DNA of 64,000 bases. Source: Nocardioides litoris (GTDB lineage Bacteria > Actinomycetota > Actinomycetes > Propionibacteriales > Nocardioidaceae). Positions within the stretch are counted from its first letter, which is position 1. Each line of letters starts with the position of its first letter. Below the pieces are notes generated by a model that had not been told where the DNA came from, did not search any database, and worked only from the letters and a program-made list of their open reading frames with translations. Shown here piece by piece: positions 38,615-47,019 of the stretch. Position numbers and translations under genes: made by a program. The stretch spans positions 1,178,001 through 1,242,000 of the forward strand of contig NZ_VDMR01000001.1 in assembly GCF_006346315.1 (NCBI RefSeq). Direction: 5' to 3'.

Positions 38615-39847
38615 ATGACGAGCGCGCAGCGACCCCGCCTGGTGGTGCACATCGGCGCCATGAAGACCGGCACCACCTACCTGCAGAACGTGCTGGCGGC
38701 CAACGTCGACGCGCTCGGTGCGCTCGGCTGGTACGTCCCGAAGCAGCGCCGCGTCGTGCAGGCCACCACCGAGGTCCTCGCGCTGCCGGGCGTCTCCATC
38801 GCCAACCCCGCCGCCGACGACGTGCCACCCGCGACCGCGTCGCGGCGCTGGGCCGCCCTCGTCGACGACCTGCGCGAGCAGGCGGCCCGGCCCGGGAGCG
38901 TCGGGGGCGTGGTCTCGATGGAGTTCCTCTCCTTCGCCCGCCAGGTCGGGGCCCGGCGGATCGTCGAGTCCCTCGCCGACTTCGACGTCGACGTCGTGAT
39001 CACGGTGCGCGACGCGATGCGGGCGCTGCCGTCCCAGTGGAACGCCCTGACCGCCAACGGCTTCCAGTACACGTGGCCCGAGTTCGCGGTGGGCGTGCGC
39101 GCGTTCATGGCCGGCACCAAGGACCCGGCCGGGCGCCCCTTCCGGCGCACCCAGGACGTCCCGCGGATGGTCCGGGCGTGGTCGGCTTCCGTCGAGCGCG
39201 ACCGCTTCACCACCCTCCTCGTGCCGCCGCCCGCGGCCGGCCTGCCGCGCTCGGTGCTCTGGGACCGCTTCGCCGACGTGCTCGGCGTCGACCCCGCCCG
39301 CACGACCACCGAGGTCGAGTTCGACAACCCGCAGCTGGGCTACGGCTCCTGCGAGCTGCTCGTCCGCGTCAACGCCGCCCTCGACGCCACGCCGACACCC
39401 GACTACCGCTGGGTGCTGCGGCGCCTGACCCGCGAGCACCTGCTCGACCTGCGCGAGGGCCAGACCCGGCCCCGCAACGACCGCCCCACCGCGGTCGCCG
39501 CCGCTGACCTCAACGCCCGCACCCTCACCGTGGCCGGCGAGCGCACGGTCGTGGTCGGTGACCGCAGCGGCCTGCCCACCCACGTGGCCGACGACCTGTC
39601 CCTCGACCCGGGTGACCGCCCGCGGCTCGCCCCGGAGGCCGAGGTGCGCGACGCCGCGCACGCGGTGCTGGCGGGCGCGGTCGCCATCGGCCGCGACCTC
39701 GGCGTCGACCCGGCGCCCGACGGGCTCCCGTCGCTCGACGGCGACCTCGACACCGTCGTACGACGCGTGGCGGGGGTCCTGGCCGCGACGATCGAGGCGC
39801 GGGCGGCGCAGCGGGCCCGGCGCGAGCACGAGCGCGCTCAGCGCTGA
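38615..39847 (+). CDS. sulfotransferase-like P-loop protein 2
   Basis: 410 residues. LVVHIGAMKTGTTYLQNVLAAN holds the phosphosulfate-binding loop (MKTGTTYLQ); VISMEFL-type segment VVSMEFLSFARQ and VDVVITVRDAMRALPSQWNALTANGF follow, the latter being the conserved R-D plus Ser segment of the 3'-phosphate site. RTQDVPRMVRAWSASVERDRFTTLLVPPP and VEFDNPQLGY resemble the carbohydrate-sulfotransferase-like family. The last ~90 residues are variable. Its end overlaps the convergent sulfotransferase 3 by 10 nt. Confidence 0.75.
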   Translation: MTSAQRPRLVVHIGAMKTGTTYLQNVLAANVDALGALGWYVPKQRRVVQATTEVLALPGVSIANPAADDVPPATASRRWAALVDDLREQAARPGSVGGVVSMEFLSFARQVGARRIVESLADFDVDVVITVRDAMRALPSQWNALTANGFQYTWPEFAVGVRAFMAGTKDPAGRPFRRTQDVPRMVRAWSASVERDRFTTLLVPPPAAGLPRSVLWDRFADVLGVDPARTTTEVEFDNPQLGYGSCELLVRVNAALDATPTPDYRWVLRRLTREHLLDLREGQTRPRNDRPTAVAAADLNARTLTVAGERTVVVGDRSGLPTHVADDLSLDPGDRPRLAPEAEVRDAAHAVLAGAVAIGRDLGVDPAPDGLPSLDGDLDTVVRRVAGVLAATIEARAAQRARREHERAQR

Positions 39848-40989
39848 CGCAGCCGCCGCAGCACCCCGCGCGGCCCCCGGGCCCCGTCACCGTCGCCGTC
39901 ACCGTCGCCACCGCCGGCCTCGGTGCCCCCGGCGGCCTCCTCGAGCTCCGCGACGCGCCGCTCCAGCGCGGCGATCCTGTCGAGGTCCTCGCCGCGCTGC
40001 AGGACGGCGGCAGCCAGGGCCGCGACCGCCGCGGGCAGCACCGCGTCGGGCAGCGGCCTCGGCAGGTCCTCCGGGGCGTCGTCGCCGGGGAGCAGCTCGT
40101 CGAGCGACCCGACGACGTCGTACCCCGCGGCCTCGAGGGCGCGCACCTGCCGCTCGGTGACCTCCCGGCACCAGTCGAGCCGCTCGCGCGGCAGGACGAT
40201 GCGGGTGCCGTCCTGGGCGGCGAGGACCGTCTCGGCCAGCCAGTCCTTGACCAGCCGGGCGTAGCGACGGCGCTGGTCCAGCAGCGAGTCCGGCAGGGCG
40301 CGGTTGACCTGGCGCAGCAGCTCGGCCTGCTCGAAGCCGAGCATCGCGTTGCTCCGGCCGGCGGCACCGGCGCGCAAGGTCGTGGCGTTGACCCCCAGCA
40401 GGCCGAAGAAGCGCTCGGCCAGCAGCGTGGGCGGTGACCCCGCCGGCGGCAGGGTCACCACGTGCACCCGCCCGGCCGGCACGCCGCGGCTCCACCGGGC
40501 GAGCACGGCCTGGTAGTCCTGGCCGCGCCAGAAGACGTGGTCGGGGTTGTCGCGGATGCGGCCGAGGAAGTTGCGGTAGGTCGCGATGTGCTGGGTCTTG
40601 ACGAACTGCTGCCACTCCGAGGGCACCTGCCGCTGGTAGTCGCGCACCGTGAGCACCAGGTGCACCTCGAAGCCGGCCAGCAGGTCGAGGAGCACGTCGA
40701 GGTGCGAGGGCAGGGCGTGCGAGAGCAGCTCGTGGGTCAGCAGGACGTCGCCGCTCGGGTGCGCGGCCAGGTCGTCGGCCAGCCGGCGCAGCACCGGCCG
40801 GTCGGCGAGGTCGTGCGGCGCCACGTCGTCGGCGCGGAGCGCCTCGGCCAGCAGGAAGTGGTCGTGACGGGCGAGCGGCAGGTGGACCCCGGCCGCGGCC
40901 AGCACGTCGCGGGAGGCCCACGCGGTGTTCTGCAGGTGGGTGGTGCCCGTCTTGGGGGAGCCGAGGTGGATGAACGCGCGCCTCTCCAT
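39838..40989 (-). CDS. sulfotransferase-like P-loop protein 3
   Basis: 383 residues. MERRAFIHLGSPKTGTTHLQNTAWASRDVLAAAGVHLP contains the PAPS-binding loop (PKTGTTHLQ), more similar to protein 1 than to protein 2; VLLTHELLSHALPSHLD and VHLVLTVRDYQRQVPSEWQQFVKTQHIATYRNFLGRI follow as in the family. C-terminal tail is Gly-Asp-rich then basic (RGPRGVLRRLRQR). A TACAGT lies 8 nt before ATG 40989 on the minus strand. Divergent from the GT2 pair at 41052, so the two probably share a regulatory gap of about 60 nt. Confidence 0.75.
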   Translation of the reverse strand: MERRAFIHLGSPKTGTTHLQNTAWASRDVLAAAGVHLPLARHDHFLLAEALRADDVAPHDLADRPVLRRLADDLAAHPSGDVLLTHELLSHALPSHLDVLLDLLAGFEVHLVLTVRDYQRQVPSEWQQFVKTQHIATYRNFLGRIRDNPDHVFWRGQDYQAVLARWSRGVPAGRVHVVTLPPAGSPPTLLAERFFGLLGVNATTLRAGAAGRSNAMLGFEQAELLRQVNRALPDSLLDQRRRYARLVKDWLAETVLAAQDGTRIVLPRERLDWCREVTERQVRALEAAGYDVVGSLDELLPGDDAPEDLPRPLPDAVLPAAVAALAAAVLQRGEDLDRIAALERRVAELEEAAGGTEAGGGDGDGDGDGARGPRGVLRRLRQR

Positions 40990-41051
40990 CGGCCGACACT
41001 GTAGCGGCGGGAGCGGCAGTGCCGGCCGGGGTCCGTGCGAGGATCTCGCCC

Positions 41052-42140
41052 GTGATCGTCTCGGTCAGCACCGTCAAGGACTCGGCGGCCAACGTGGCGC
41101 GGTTCTGCCGCCGCAACCTCGCCAACGGGGTCGACCACCTCGTCGTCTTCACCGAGGACACCGGTGCGGAGGCCGAGGCCGTGCTCGACGAGCACCCCGC
41201 GGTCACCCACGTCCGCACGGGCGGGGACTGGTGGCCCCACCGCCCCGACGGGCTGAACCAGCGCCAGCAGCACAACGCCAACCTCGCGCGGGTGCTCCTG
41301 GCCCCGTTCGGCTGGGCGGAGTGGCTGGTGCACGTCGACGGCGACGAGGTGGCCCTGCTGGACCAGTCGGTGGTCGACGGGCTGCCGGCCGACTGCGAGA
41401 CGTTCCGGATGCCTCCGTGGGAGGCGGTCTCGCGCGAGGCGTGGCCCGAGGGCGAGGTCACCCACTTCAAGCGGCTGCTGGCCAAGCGCGAGCTCTCGCT
41501 CCTCCTCGCCCTCGAGGTCATCCCCGAGCCCACCAACAAGGCCTACTTCCACGGCCACGTGCAGGGCAAGGTCGGCGTGCGGCTGCGCACCGACCAGCGC
41601 CTCGGCATCCACCACGCCACCGACGGCGGCGGCGCGAGCCGCGCGGCGTCGTACGACGGCCTGGCGGTGCTGCACCACGACTCGGCCACGGCGGAGGAGT
41701 TCGTGCGCAAGTTCCGCACCCTCACCGCGTCGGGCTCCCGGGTGGTCTACCGGCGCGACAAGGTCCCGGTGCTCAACGCGATGCGCCACCTGGTGACGAT
41801 GGGCCTCGACGAGGCGACCACCGACCGCTACCTGCGCCGCATCTACGAGCGCACGACCCGGGAGGACTTCGACACCCTGCTCGAGCTCGGCCTGCTCCAG
41901 GAGGTCCGCGCCGACCAGGGCACCCACCGACCGGAGCCGGCCCCGCCGGCCGACCTCGCCGCGTTCGAGGCCCTCCTGGCCGCGGCCGCACCGCTCCCGC
42001 GTCGGCCCCTCAACGTGCAGCACCCCAGCGGCGGTCTCGACGTCCTGCGCTCCGCCCTGGACGCCACGGGCGTGCCGCCCGGGGCCGCCGCCGCGCTGCT
42101 CGACGCGGCCGCGGGAGCCGGGACGGGGGCGGTCCGGTGA
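41052..42140 (+). CDS. glycosyltransferase family 2-type protein (copy 2)
   Basis: 362 residues; starts VIVSVSTVKDSAANVARFCRRNLANGVDHLVVFTED. Closely parallels copy 1 at 27407 throughout: GWAEWLVHVDGDEVALL (DxD), FKRLLAKRELSLL, EPTNKAYFHGHVQGKVGVRLRTDQRLGIHHA and VLHHDSATAEEFVRKF. GTG 41052 is preceded by a GAGGAT element 7 nt upstream, a plausible -10. Its stop overlaps the start of the next gene (GTGA 42137-42140). Cytosolic, substrate unknown, co-expressed with its degenerate tandem copy. Confidence 0.82.
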   Translation: MIVSVSTVKDSAANVARFCRRNLANGVDHLVVFTEDTGAEAEAVLDEHPAVTHVRTGGDWWPHRPDGLNQRQQHNANLARVLLAPFGWAEWLVHVDGDEVALLDQSVVDGLPADCETFRMPPWEAVSREAWPEGEVTHFKRLLAKRELSLLLALEVIPEPTNKAYFHGHVQGKVGVRLRTDQRLGIHHATDGGGASRAASYDGLAVLHHDSATAEEFVRKFRTLTASGSRVVYRRDKVPVLNAMRHLVTMGLDEATTDRYLRRIYERTTREDFDTLLELGLLQEVRADQGTHRPEPAPPADLAAFEALLAAAAPLPRRPLNVQHPSGGLDVLRSALDATGVPPGAAAALLDAAAGAGTGAVR

Positions 42141-43111
42141 TCGTCGGGGTGCTGACCGACGACGGCTCGGTCGACACCGGGGACGTCGCGCGACGCAACC
42201 GCGCCCACGGGCTCGACCACGTCGTCGTCGTCCGGGGCACCGAGCCCGTGGCCGACGCCAACCTGGTGCGGGTGCTGCTGGCGCCGTTCGCCTGGGCGCG
42301 GTGGGTGGTCCGGGTCGGGCCCGACGACACCGCGCTGGTCGACCACGGCGTGCTCGACGCCCTCCCGGCCGAGCGGCAGGTCGCCGGCCTCGGCGCGCTC
42401 GAGGCCGTGGCGCACGACGCCGCGGGGGAGCCCGGCACGACGACGTGGGCCAAGAGGCCCCTCGAGCGGCCCGAGCTGCTCGTGCTCCTCGCCCTGGGCC
42501 TGGTCGGCCGGCCCAACAACCGGTCCTGGTTCCGCGGCCCGGTCAAGGGCACGCCGGCGGTGCGGGTGCGCGCCGACGTCCGCCTCGGCGGCGGGCACAA
42601 GCCCCACGGCCCCGACGGCGCGGCCCTGGCGGCCCCGCCCGTGCCCGGCCTGGCCGTGCTGCGCGGCGCCGGGGCGGCGTACGACGACTTCGTGCGCGAG
42701 CGCACCGTGCTGGCCCGCCGCACCACCCGCGACGACGCCGCGTCCACCCCGGAGGTCAACGCGGTGCGGGCCCTGCTCGGCGCCGGGCTGCCCGACGACG
42801 TCGTCGCCGACTACCTGCACCGGCTGCACCGGCTGCGGTTCGAGGACGTCGAGCAGGCCCGCGAGCTGGGCTTCCTGGTCGAGGTGCCCCCGCCCGCCGA
42901 CGGAACGACGACGTCCCGGCCCGCGCCGCCCGCGGCCGACCTCGAGGCGCTGGCGGCGATGCTCGACGCCGTGCGCGGGCTGTCGCGCGCCGACCTCGCG
43001 CCCGACCACCCCGACGGTGGTCGCACCCTGCTGCGCACCGCCCTCGAGCGCACCGGACTCGACGTTGGTCCCGCCGCCGACCTCCTGGCCCTCGCCGGGC
43101 CGAGGTCCTAG
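42137..43111 (+). CDS. degenerate tandem copy of the GT2-type protein (probably inactive)
   Basis: 324 residues, clearly derived from the same ancestor as the gene before it: VIVGVLTDDGSVDTGDVARRNRAHGLDHVVVV, then a ~35-residue deletion where copy 2 has its WWPHRPDGLNQRQQHNANLA region, then ANLVRVLLAPFAWARWVVRVGPDD in place of ANLARVLLAPFGWAEWLVHVDGDE. The DxD metal motif is lost (VGPDD). The rest follows copy 2 (KRPLERPELLVLLALGLVGRPNNRSWFRGPVKGTPAVRV) and ends differently. It is in frame, uninterrupted, and coupled by GTGA, so it is expressed but likely non-catalytic. Stop shares CTAG with the convergent sulfatase stop. Confidence 0.7.
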   Translation: MIVGVLTDDGSVDTGDVARRNRAHGLDHVVVVRGTEPVADANLVRVLLAPFAWARWVVRVGPDDTALVDHGVLDALPAERQVAGLGALEAVAHDAAGEPGTTTWAKRPLERPELLVLLALGLVGRPNNRSWFRGPVKGTPAVRVRADVRLGGGHKPHGPDGAALAAPPVPGLAVLRGAGAAYDDFVRERTVLARRTTRDDAASTPEVNAVRALLGAGLPDDVVADYLHRLHRLRFEDVEQARELGFLVEVPPPADGTTTSRPAPPAADLEALAAMLDAVRGLSRADLAPDHPDGGRTLLRTALERTGLDVGPAADLLALAGPRS

Positions 43112-45186
43112 CGGGAGCGGACCCGGAGCCGCCCCACGCTGACCTCGGCGCGTCGACCCCGGGCGCCGAGCGCCCACCGCGCCCGTCCGCGCAGCTCGTC
43201 GTCGCGCCAGTCCAGGTCGCCGGAGGTGTCGACGGAGAGCAGGTACTCCCAGCCCCGGCCTCGCCCCTCGTCGGCGTACGCCGTCGACGTGGCGCCGTCG
43301 AGGACGAAGGCCAGCCGGGCGCGGGGTCCGCCGAGGTCGACGGTGCCGTCGAGCGCCTGGGGCCGGACGGCGCGCAGCTCCTCGCCGTCGCGGCGCATGT
43401 TGCAGCCGACCGACCGGGTGTCGTGCCGGTAGTACATGAACAGGAACGTGTCCTCGTCGACCGCGAGGCCGAGCTGCAGGGTCAGGGGCAGGCGCCGCTC
43501 GCCCAGGTCGCCGAGGTCGCCGAGGTCGAGCACCCCGACGACCCGGTCGGTGGCGGGCGCGACGTCGGTGCGCACGACCAGCTGGGCGGTGCGCGGGAAG
43601 GACAGCCGGAGCCGCGGCCCGTCGGGCCGAGCCGACGCCCCGCCCCTGCGGTCCAGCACGGTCAGCACGTCGGCCTCGCGCCACCGGACCCGGCCGCCGG
43701 CCTGCGGGTAGGCCCGTCGGCCCGGGGCCGGCGGGACGACCTCGAGCTCGCGGACGTGCTGGTCGAGGAGCGCTGCGAGGCGCCGTCTGTCGCCGGGGCG
43801 GCTGCGGGCCAGGTCGCGGGTCTCGCCGGGGTCGCGCCCGAGGTCGTACAGCTCGGCGCGGCCGTCGCGCAGCAGCTGCACCAGCTTGAGGTCGCCGACC
43901 CGGATGGCCGAGCGCGGGGGGCGGCCGGCGAAGTGGTGCGGGAAGTCCCAGAAGAGCGCCTCGCGCGGCGCGAGCCGGCCGCGGCCGGGCAGCAGCAGCG
44001 GGGCCAGGCTGATGCCGTCGAGCTCGGCGCGGGCTCGCGTCCGGCTTGCCCCGGCGAGGTCGAGGGCGGTCGGCACGACGTCCATCGTGATGACCGGGGT
44101 GTCGACGACCCGGCCCGGTCGCCGGCCGTCGGCCCACGCCGCGATCGTCGGCACCCGGATGCCGCCCTCGTACAGGTCGCCCTTGCCGCCCCGCAGCGGG
44201 GCGTTGGTGGCGGGGAACGACCCCCCGTTGTCGGAGAGCAGGACCACCAGCGTGCGCTCGGCGAGCCCCCGCTCGCGCAGCGCGTCGACCACGGTGCCCA
44301 CCTGGGCGTCGACGCGCTCGAGCATCGCGGCCAGCTCGGCCTCCGCGCGGGTGCCGCCGGAGCCCGGCTTGGCGAGGTACTTCTCGACCAGGTCGGGCGG
44401 GCCCGCGAGCTCGGTGTGCACGGCGTAGTTGGACAGGTGCAGGAAGAACGGCTGGTCGGCGTGGTCGTCGAGGAACGACACCGCCTCGACGGCCAGCCGG
44501 TCGGTGAGGTGCTCGCCGTCGGTGAGGGGGCGCACCGTCTCCATGAAGTCGTACGGCGCGGAGTAGTCGCCCCGGCCGATGTACCGCTCCTCGGTCAGCC
44601 GGACGTCGTCGAACCCGTCGGCCCGCGGGCTGCCCTCCCGCTCGTCGAGCGGGGTCAGGTAGTCCTCGCTCAGGTGCCACTTGCCGACCAGCCCGCTCTC
44701 GTACCCGCGGGTCCGCAGCAGGTCGGCCACGGTGGGGATGCCCGGCCGCAGGAACGTGTCGCTCGGCTCGTCGGCCGGGCCCAGGAAGTCGGTGACGCCG
44801 GTGCGGACCGGGAAGCGACCGGTGACCAGCGCGGCCCGGCTCGGTGAGCACACCGGTGCCGCGCTGTAGGCCTGGGTGAACCGGACGCCCGTGGCGGCGA
44901 GGGCGTCGATGCGGGGGGTCTCGTTGAAGGTGTTGCCGTAGCAGCCGAGGTCGCGCCACCCGAGGTCGTCGACGGAGACCACGACCACGTTGTGCCGCGT
45001 ACGACGCCCGCCCGGTCGCCCCGCCGGCACCGGCCCGGTCGCCCCGGTCGAGGGCGCGGGCCCGGCCGGGGGCCGGGCGCGGTCGTCCGGGCCGCCCGTG
45101 CAGGCCGCGAGGAGCGTGCCGCCGAGCGCGCCCGAGGCGGTGCGCAGCACCGTCCGTCGTCCGGGGCGGGGCGGGGGAGCGTCCAT
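43108..45186 (-). CDS. Tat-exported lipoprotein sulfatase
   Basis: 692 residues. Twin-arginine signal GRRTVLRTASGALGG followed by lipobox LLAAC (Cys29), a Pro/Gly linker, and an arylsulfatase/alkaline-phosphatase-fold domain. Metal site SVDDLGWRDLG; formylglycine motif CSPSR with Cys113, requiring an external formylglycine-generating enzyme; KWHLSEDY, the HLSNYAVHTELAG and LLSDNGGSF motifs. The last ~190 residues form a beta-rich extra domain. It should remove sulfate from extracellular sulfated glycans or lipids. ATG 45186 is chosen because the Tat motif follows it. The TAG stop overlaps the stop of 42137-43111 in CTAG. Confidence 0.86.
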   Translation of the reverse strand: MDAPPPRPGRRTVLRTASGALGGTLLAACTGGPDDRARPPAGPAPSTGATGPVPAGRPGGRRTRHNVVVVSVDDLGWRDLGCYGNTFNETPRIDALAATGVRFTQAYSAAPVCSPSRAALVTGRFPVRTGVTDFLGPADEPSDTFLRPGIPTVADLLRTRGYESGLVGKWHLSEDYLTPLDEREGSPRADGFDDVRLTEERYIGRGDYSAPYDFMETVRPLTDGEHLTDRLAVEAVSFLDDHADQPFFLHLSNYAVHTELAGPPDLVEKYLAKPGSGGTRAEAELAAMLERVDAQVGTVVDALRERGLAERTLVVLLSDNGGSFPATNAPLRGGKGDLYEGGIRVPTIAAWADGRRPGRVVDTPVITMDVVPTALDLAGASRTRARAELDGISLAPLLLPGRGRLAPREALFWDFPHHFAGRPPRSAIRVGDLKLVQLLRDGRAELYDLGRDPGETRDLARSRPGDRRRLAALLDQHVRELEVVPPAPGRRAYPQAGGRVRWREADVLTVLDRRGGASARPDGPRLRLSFPRTAQLVVRTDVAPATDRVVGVLDLGDLGDLGERRLPLTLQLGLAVDEDTFLFMYYRHDTRSVGCNMRRDGEELRAVRPQALDGTVDLGGPRARLAFVLDGATSTAYADEGRGRGWEYLLSVDTSGDLDWRDDELRGRARWALGARGRRAEVSVGRLRVRSR

Positions 45187-45336
45187 GTCGGGTCGTCCGT
45201 CGGGGCTGGGCGGGGTCGGGGGGTGCCGACACAGGGTAGGCACAGGTCGGCCGCCGCACCGGCACCTCGCCGTACGGGCGCGAGGCGGGTCGAGAACTCG
45301 GTCGACGGTCCCGGCGTCCGGTGCGAGGGTGGGGCC

Positions 45337-45510
45337 ATGACGAACGAGGACCTGAAGGCCAAGATGCGCGAGGCGCTCGATCGCAAGAACACCCGTGCGA
45401 AGGGCGTCCACGAGGACGGGCCGACGCACGAGAAGGCCCACGGGCCGGAGGTCGCGGGCGGCGCCGCCCCGCAGGTGCACCGGCGCAAGGCGGGCGGGGG
45501 CGGCTCCTGA
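45337..45510 (+). CDS. DUF5302 small protein
   Basis: 57 residues. TNEDLKAKMREALDRKNTRAKGVHEDGPTHEKAHGPEV and the basic VHRRKAGGG end are the DUF5302 pattern, small soluble actinobacterial proteins of unknown role. ATG 45337 is 6 nt after GAGGGT, a possible leaderless promoter. The high charge, with two His, suggests nucleic-acid or ribosome interaction, but that is a guess. Confidence 0.75.
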   Translation: MTNEDLKAKMREALDRKNTRAKGVHEDGPTHEKAHGPEVAGGAAPQVHRRKAGGGGS

Positions 45511-45514
45511 CCGT

Positions 45515-45547
45515 CGGCACGGCACGGCGCGGCACGGCGCGGCACGG
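45515..45547. repeat. 10-bp tandem repeat after DUF5302
   Basis: GGCACGGCGC is repeated perfectly at 45521 and 45531, with partial units on both sides. It begins a few nt past the DUF5302 stop. It is a simple-sequence tract, not a gene. Confidence 0.8.
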
Positions 45548-45637
45548 GTGAGAGGGGTCACGTCGGACCGCCCTTCCCACGGGCCCCGCGGCTGCGAGGA
45601 TGACCGGCGTCCCGGCCCACACCAGTGAGGAGCAGCC

Positions 45638-46174
45638 GTGCAGTTCGGTCGTAGCTACGAGGAGTTCGAGGTCGGTGCGACCTACAAGCACTGGCCCGGC
45701 AAGACGGTCACCGAGTACGACGACCACCTGTTCTGCCTGCTCACCATGAACCACCACCCGCTCCACCTCGACGTGCACTACGCCGAGGAGACGACCCAGT
45801 TCGGCAAGAACGTCGTGGTCGGCAACTACGTCTACTCCATCCTGCTCGGCATGTCGGTGCCCGACATCTCCGGCAAGGCGATCGCCAACCTCGAGATCGA
45901 GTCGCTGCGCCACGTCGCGCCGACCTTCCACGGCGACACGCTGTACGGCGAGACGACCGTGCTCGACAAGTGGGAGTCCAAGAGCAAGGACGACCGGGGC
46001 GTCGTCCACGTCGAGACCATCGGCTACAACCAGGACGGCAAGGTCGTGTGCATCTTCCGCCGCAAGGTGATGGTGCCGAAGAACTCCTACCTCGAGTCCC
46101 GCGGCGGCGAGCAGCCCGGCCGCCCGGTGCCCCAGCCCGACAAGAACTGGGCGGGCCCCACCCAGGCCGAGTGA
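45638..46174 (+). CDS. MaoC-family dehydratase
   Basis: 178 residues with a hot-dog hydratase fold: FGRSYEEFEVGATYKHWPGKTVTEYDDHLFCLLTMNHHPLHLDVHYAEET (catalytic Asp and His of the MaoC (R)-hydratase type) and VGNYVYSILLGMSV, then NLEIESLRHVAPTFHGDTLYGETTV. It resembles the mesaconyl-CoA hydratase/(R)-enoyl-CoA hydratase subgroup. Substrate not fixed. GAGGAG is 5-6 nt before GTG 45638. The final 25 residues (GGEQPGRPVPQPDKNWAGPTQAE) are an unusual C-terminal tail. Confidence 0.88.
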   Translation: MQFGRSYEEFEVGATYKHWPGKTVTEYDDHLFCLLTMNHHPLHLDVHYAEETTQFGKNVVVGNYVYSILLGMSVPDISGKAIANLEIESLRHVAPTFHGDTLYGETTVLDKWESKSKDDRGVVHVETIGYNQDGKVVCIFRRKVMVPKNSYLESRGGEQPGRPVPQPDKNWAGPTQAE

Positions 46175-46199
46175 GAGGTCCGGCCCCGGCGTACCGGGG

Positions 46200-46907
46200 T
46201 CAGGGGCGGGCCGAGACCGTCACGTCGGTGACCGTGAAGAGGTTGAGGTTCCACAGCGGGACCCCCAGCGGGCGCCACGTGGTGCGGACCCGGTCGTGCC
46301 GGAAGACGTAGCGCACCTGCCGCTGGAGCGAGTCGAAGTGGTTGGGGTGGTCGACCGCGTGGACGAGCTCGAAGAACTCGCCGATCCCTCGCTTGCGCGC
46401 CGCCCGCCCCGACGTCAATCGCTGCGCCGTGCGGTAGCTCCAGCCGGGGTCGGTCGGCACCAGGAGGGTGATGCCGCCTCCGGGGCGGACGACCCGGCGC
46501 AGCTCCTTCAGCGCGGCGAAGGGGTCGGGCACGTGGTGGAGCAGGCAGGTCGCGACGACCCGGTCGAAGCTGTCGGCGTCGTGGGGGAGGTCCTGGACGT
46601 CGGCTGTCTCGGCCTCCACGCGGGGGTCGAGGTCCACGCCGCTCACGTCGGGCGGGAACAGGTCGGACAGGACGTACCGGTCGAACCCGTGCCGGACGTA
46701 GGGCACGTGCTCGCCGCGGTTGCCCCCGACCTCGAGCACCTGGCTGAACGAGACGGACGCTCCGTGCCGGGCCTCCATGGCCCGGTGCATGTAGCGCTCG
46801 AACACGGACCCGTTGGCCGTGGCCGAGGTGGAGGAGTAGAACCGTTCGTACCACAGCCGCAGGATGTCCTCCCGGCCGGCGAAGGTGTCGTCGCGGTCGT
46901 TCGTCAC
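46200..46907 (-). CDS. class I SAM-dependent methyltransferase
   Basis: 235 residues. Motif I VLEVGGNRGEH is modified (GGNRGE where GxGxG is usual), followed by VDLDPRVEAETADVQDLPHDADSFDRVVATCLLHHVPDPFAALKELRRVVRPGGGITLLVP, typical of small-molecule methyltransferases of the UbiE/Methyltransf_11 group. GGAGGAG lies 8 nt before GTG 46907. The nearby LicD-methyltransferase fusion and GT genes suggest a glycan or lipid substrate, by context only. Confidence 0.83.
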   Translation of the reverse strand: MTNDRDDTFAGREDILRLWYERFYSSTSATANGSVFERYMHRAMEARHGASVSFSQVLEVGGNRGEHVPYVRHGFDRYVLSDLFPPDVSGVDLDPRVEAETADVQDLPHDADSFDRVVATCLLHHVPDPFAALKELRRVVRPGGGITLLVPTDPGWSYRTAQRLTSGRAARKRGIGEFFELVHAVDHPNHFDSLQRQVRYVFRHDRVRTTWRPLGVPLWNLNLFTVTDVTVSARP

Positions 46908-47006
46908 AGGTCTCTCCTCCGGGTGCAGCGGTCGCCCGCACCCTAGTGCCGCCGGCGGGGCGCGGGTCCGGGGCATCCCGGGGGAGCCTGGCGCGTCCGC
47001 CCGGCC

Positions 47007-47012
47007 TAGTCT
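47007..47012 (+). promoter_or_regulatory. leaderless promoter for the histidine phosphatase gene
   Basis: TAGTCT at 47007-47012, 7 nt, then GTG 47020 with no SD. Confidence 0.55.
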
Positions 47013-47019
47013 CAGCCGC

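Noticed and set aside
43108..45561. A longer start for the sulfatase
   Set aside because: The extra upstream codons are Arg/Ala-rich and would place the twin-arginine signal far from the N terminus; ATG 45186 puts it at residues 10-11.
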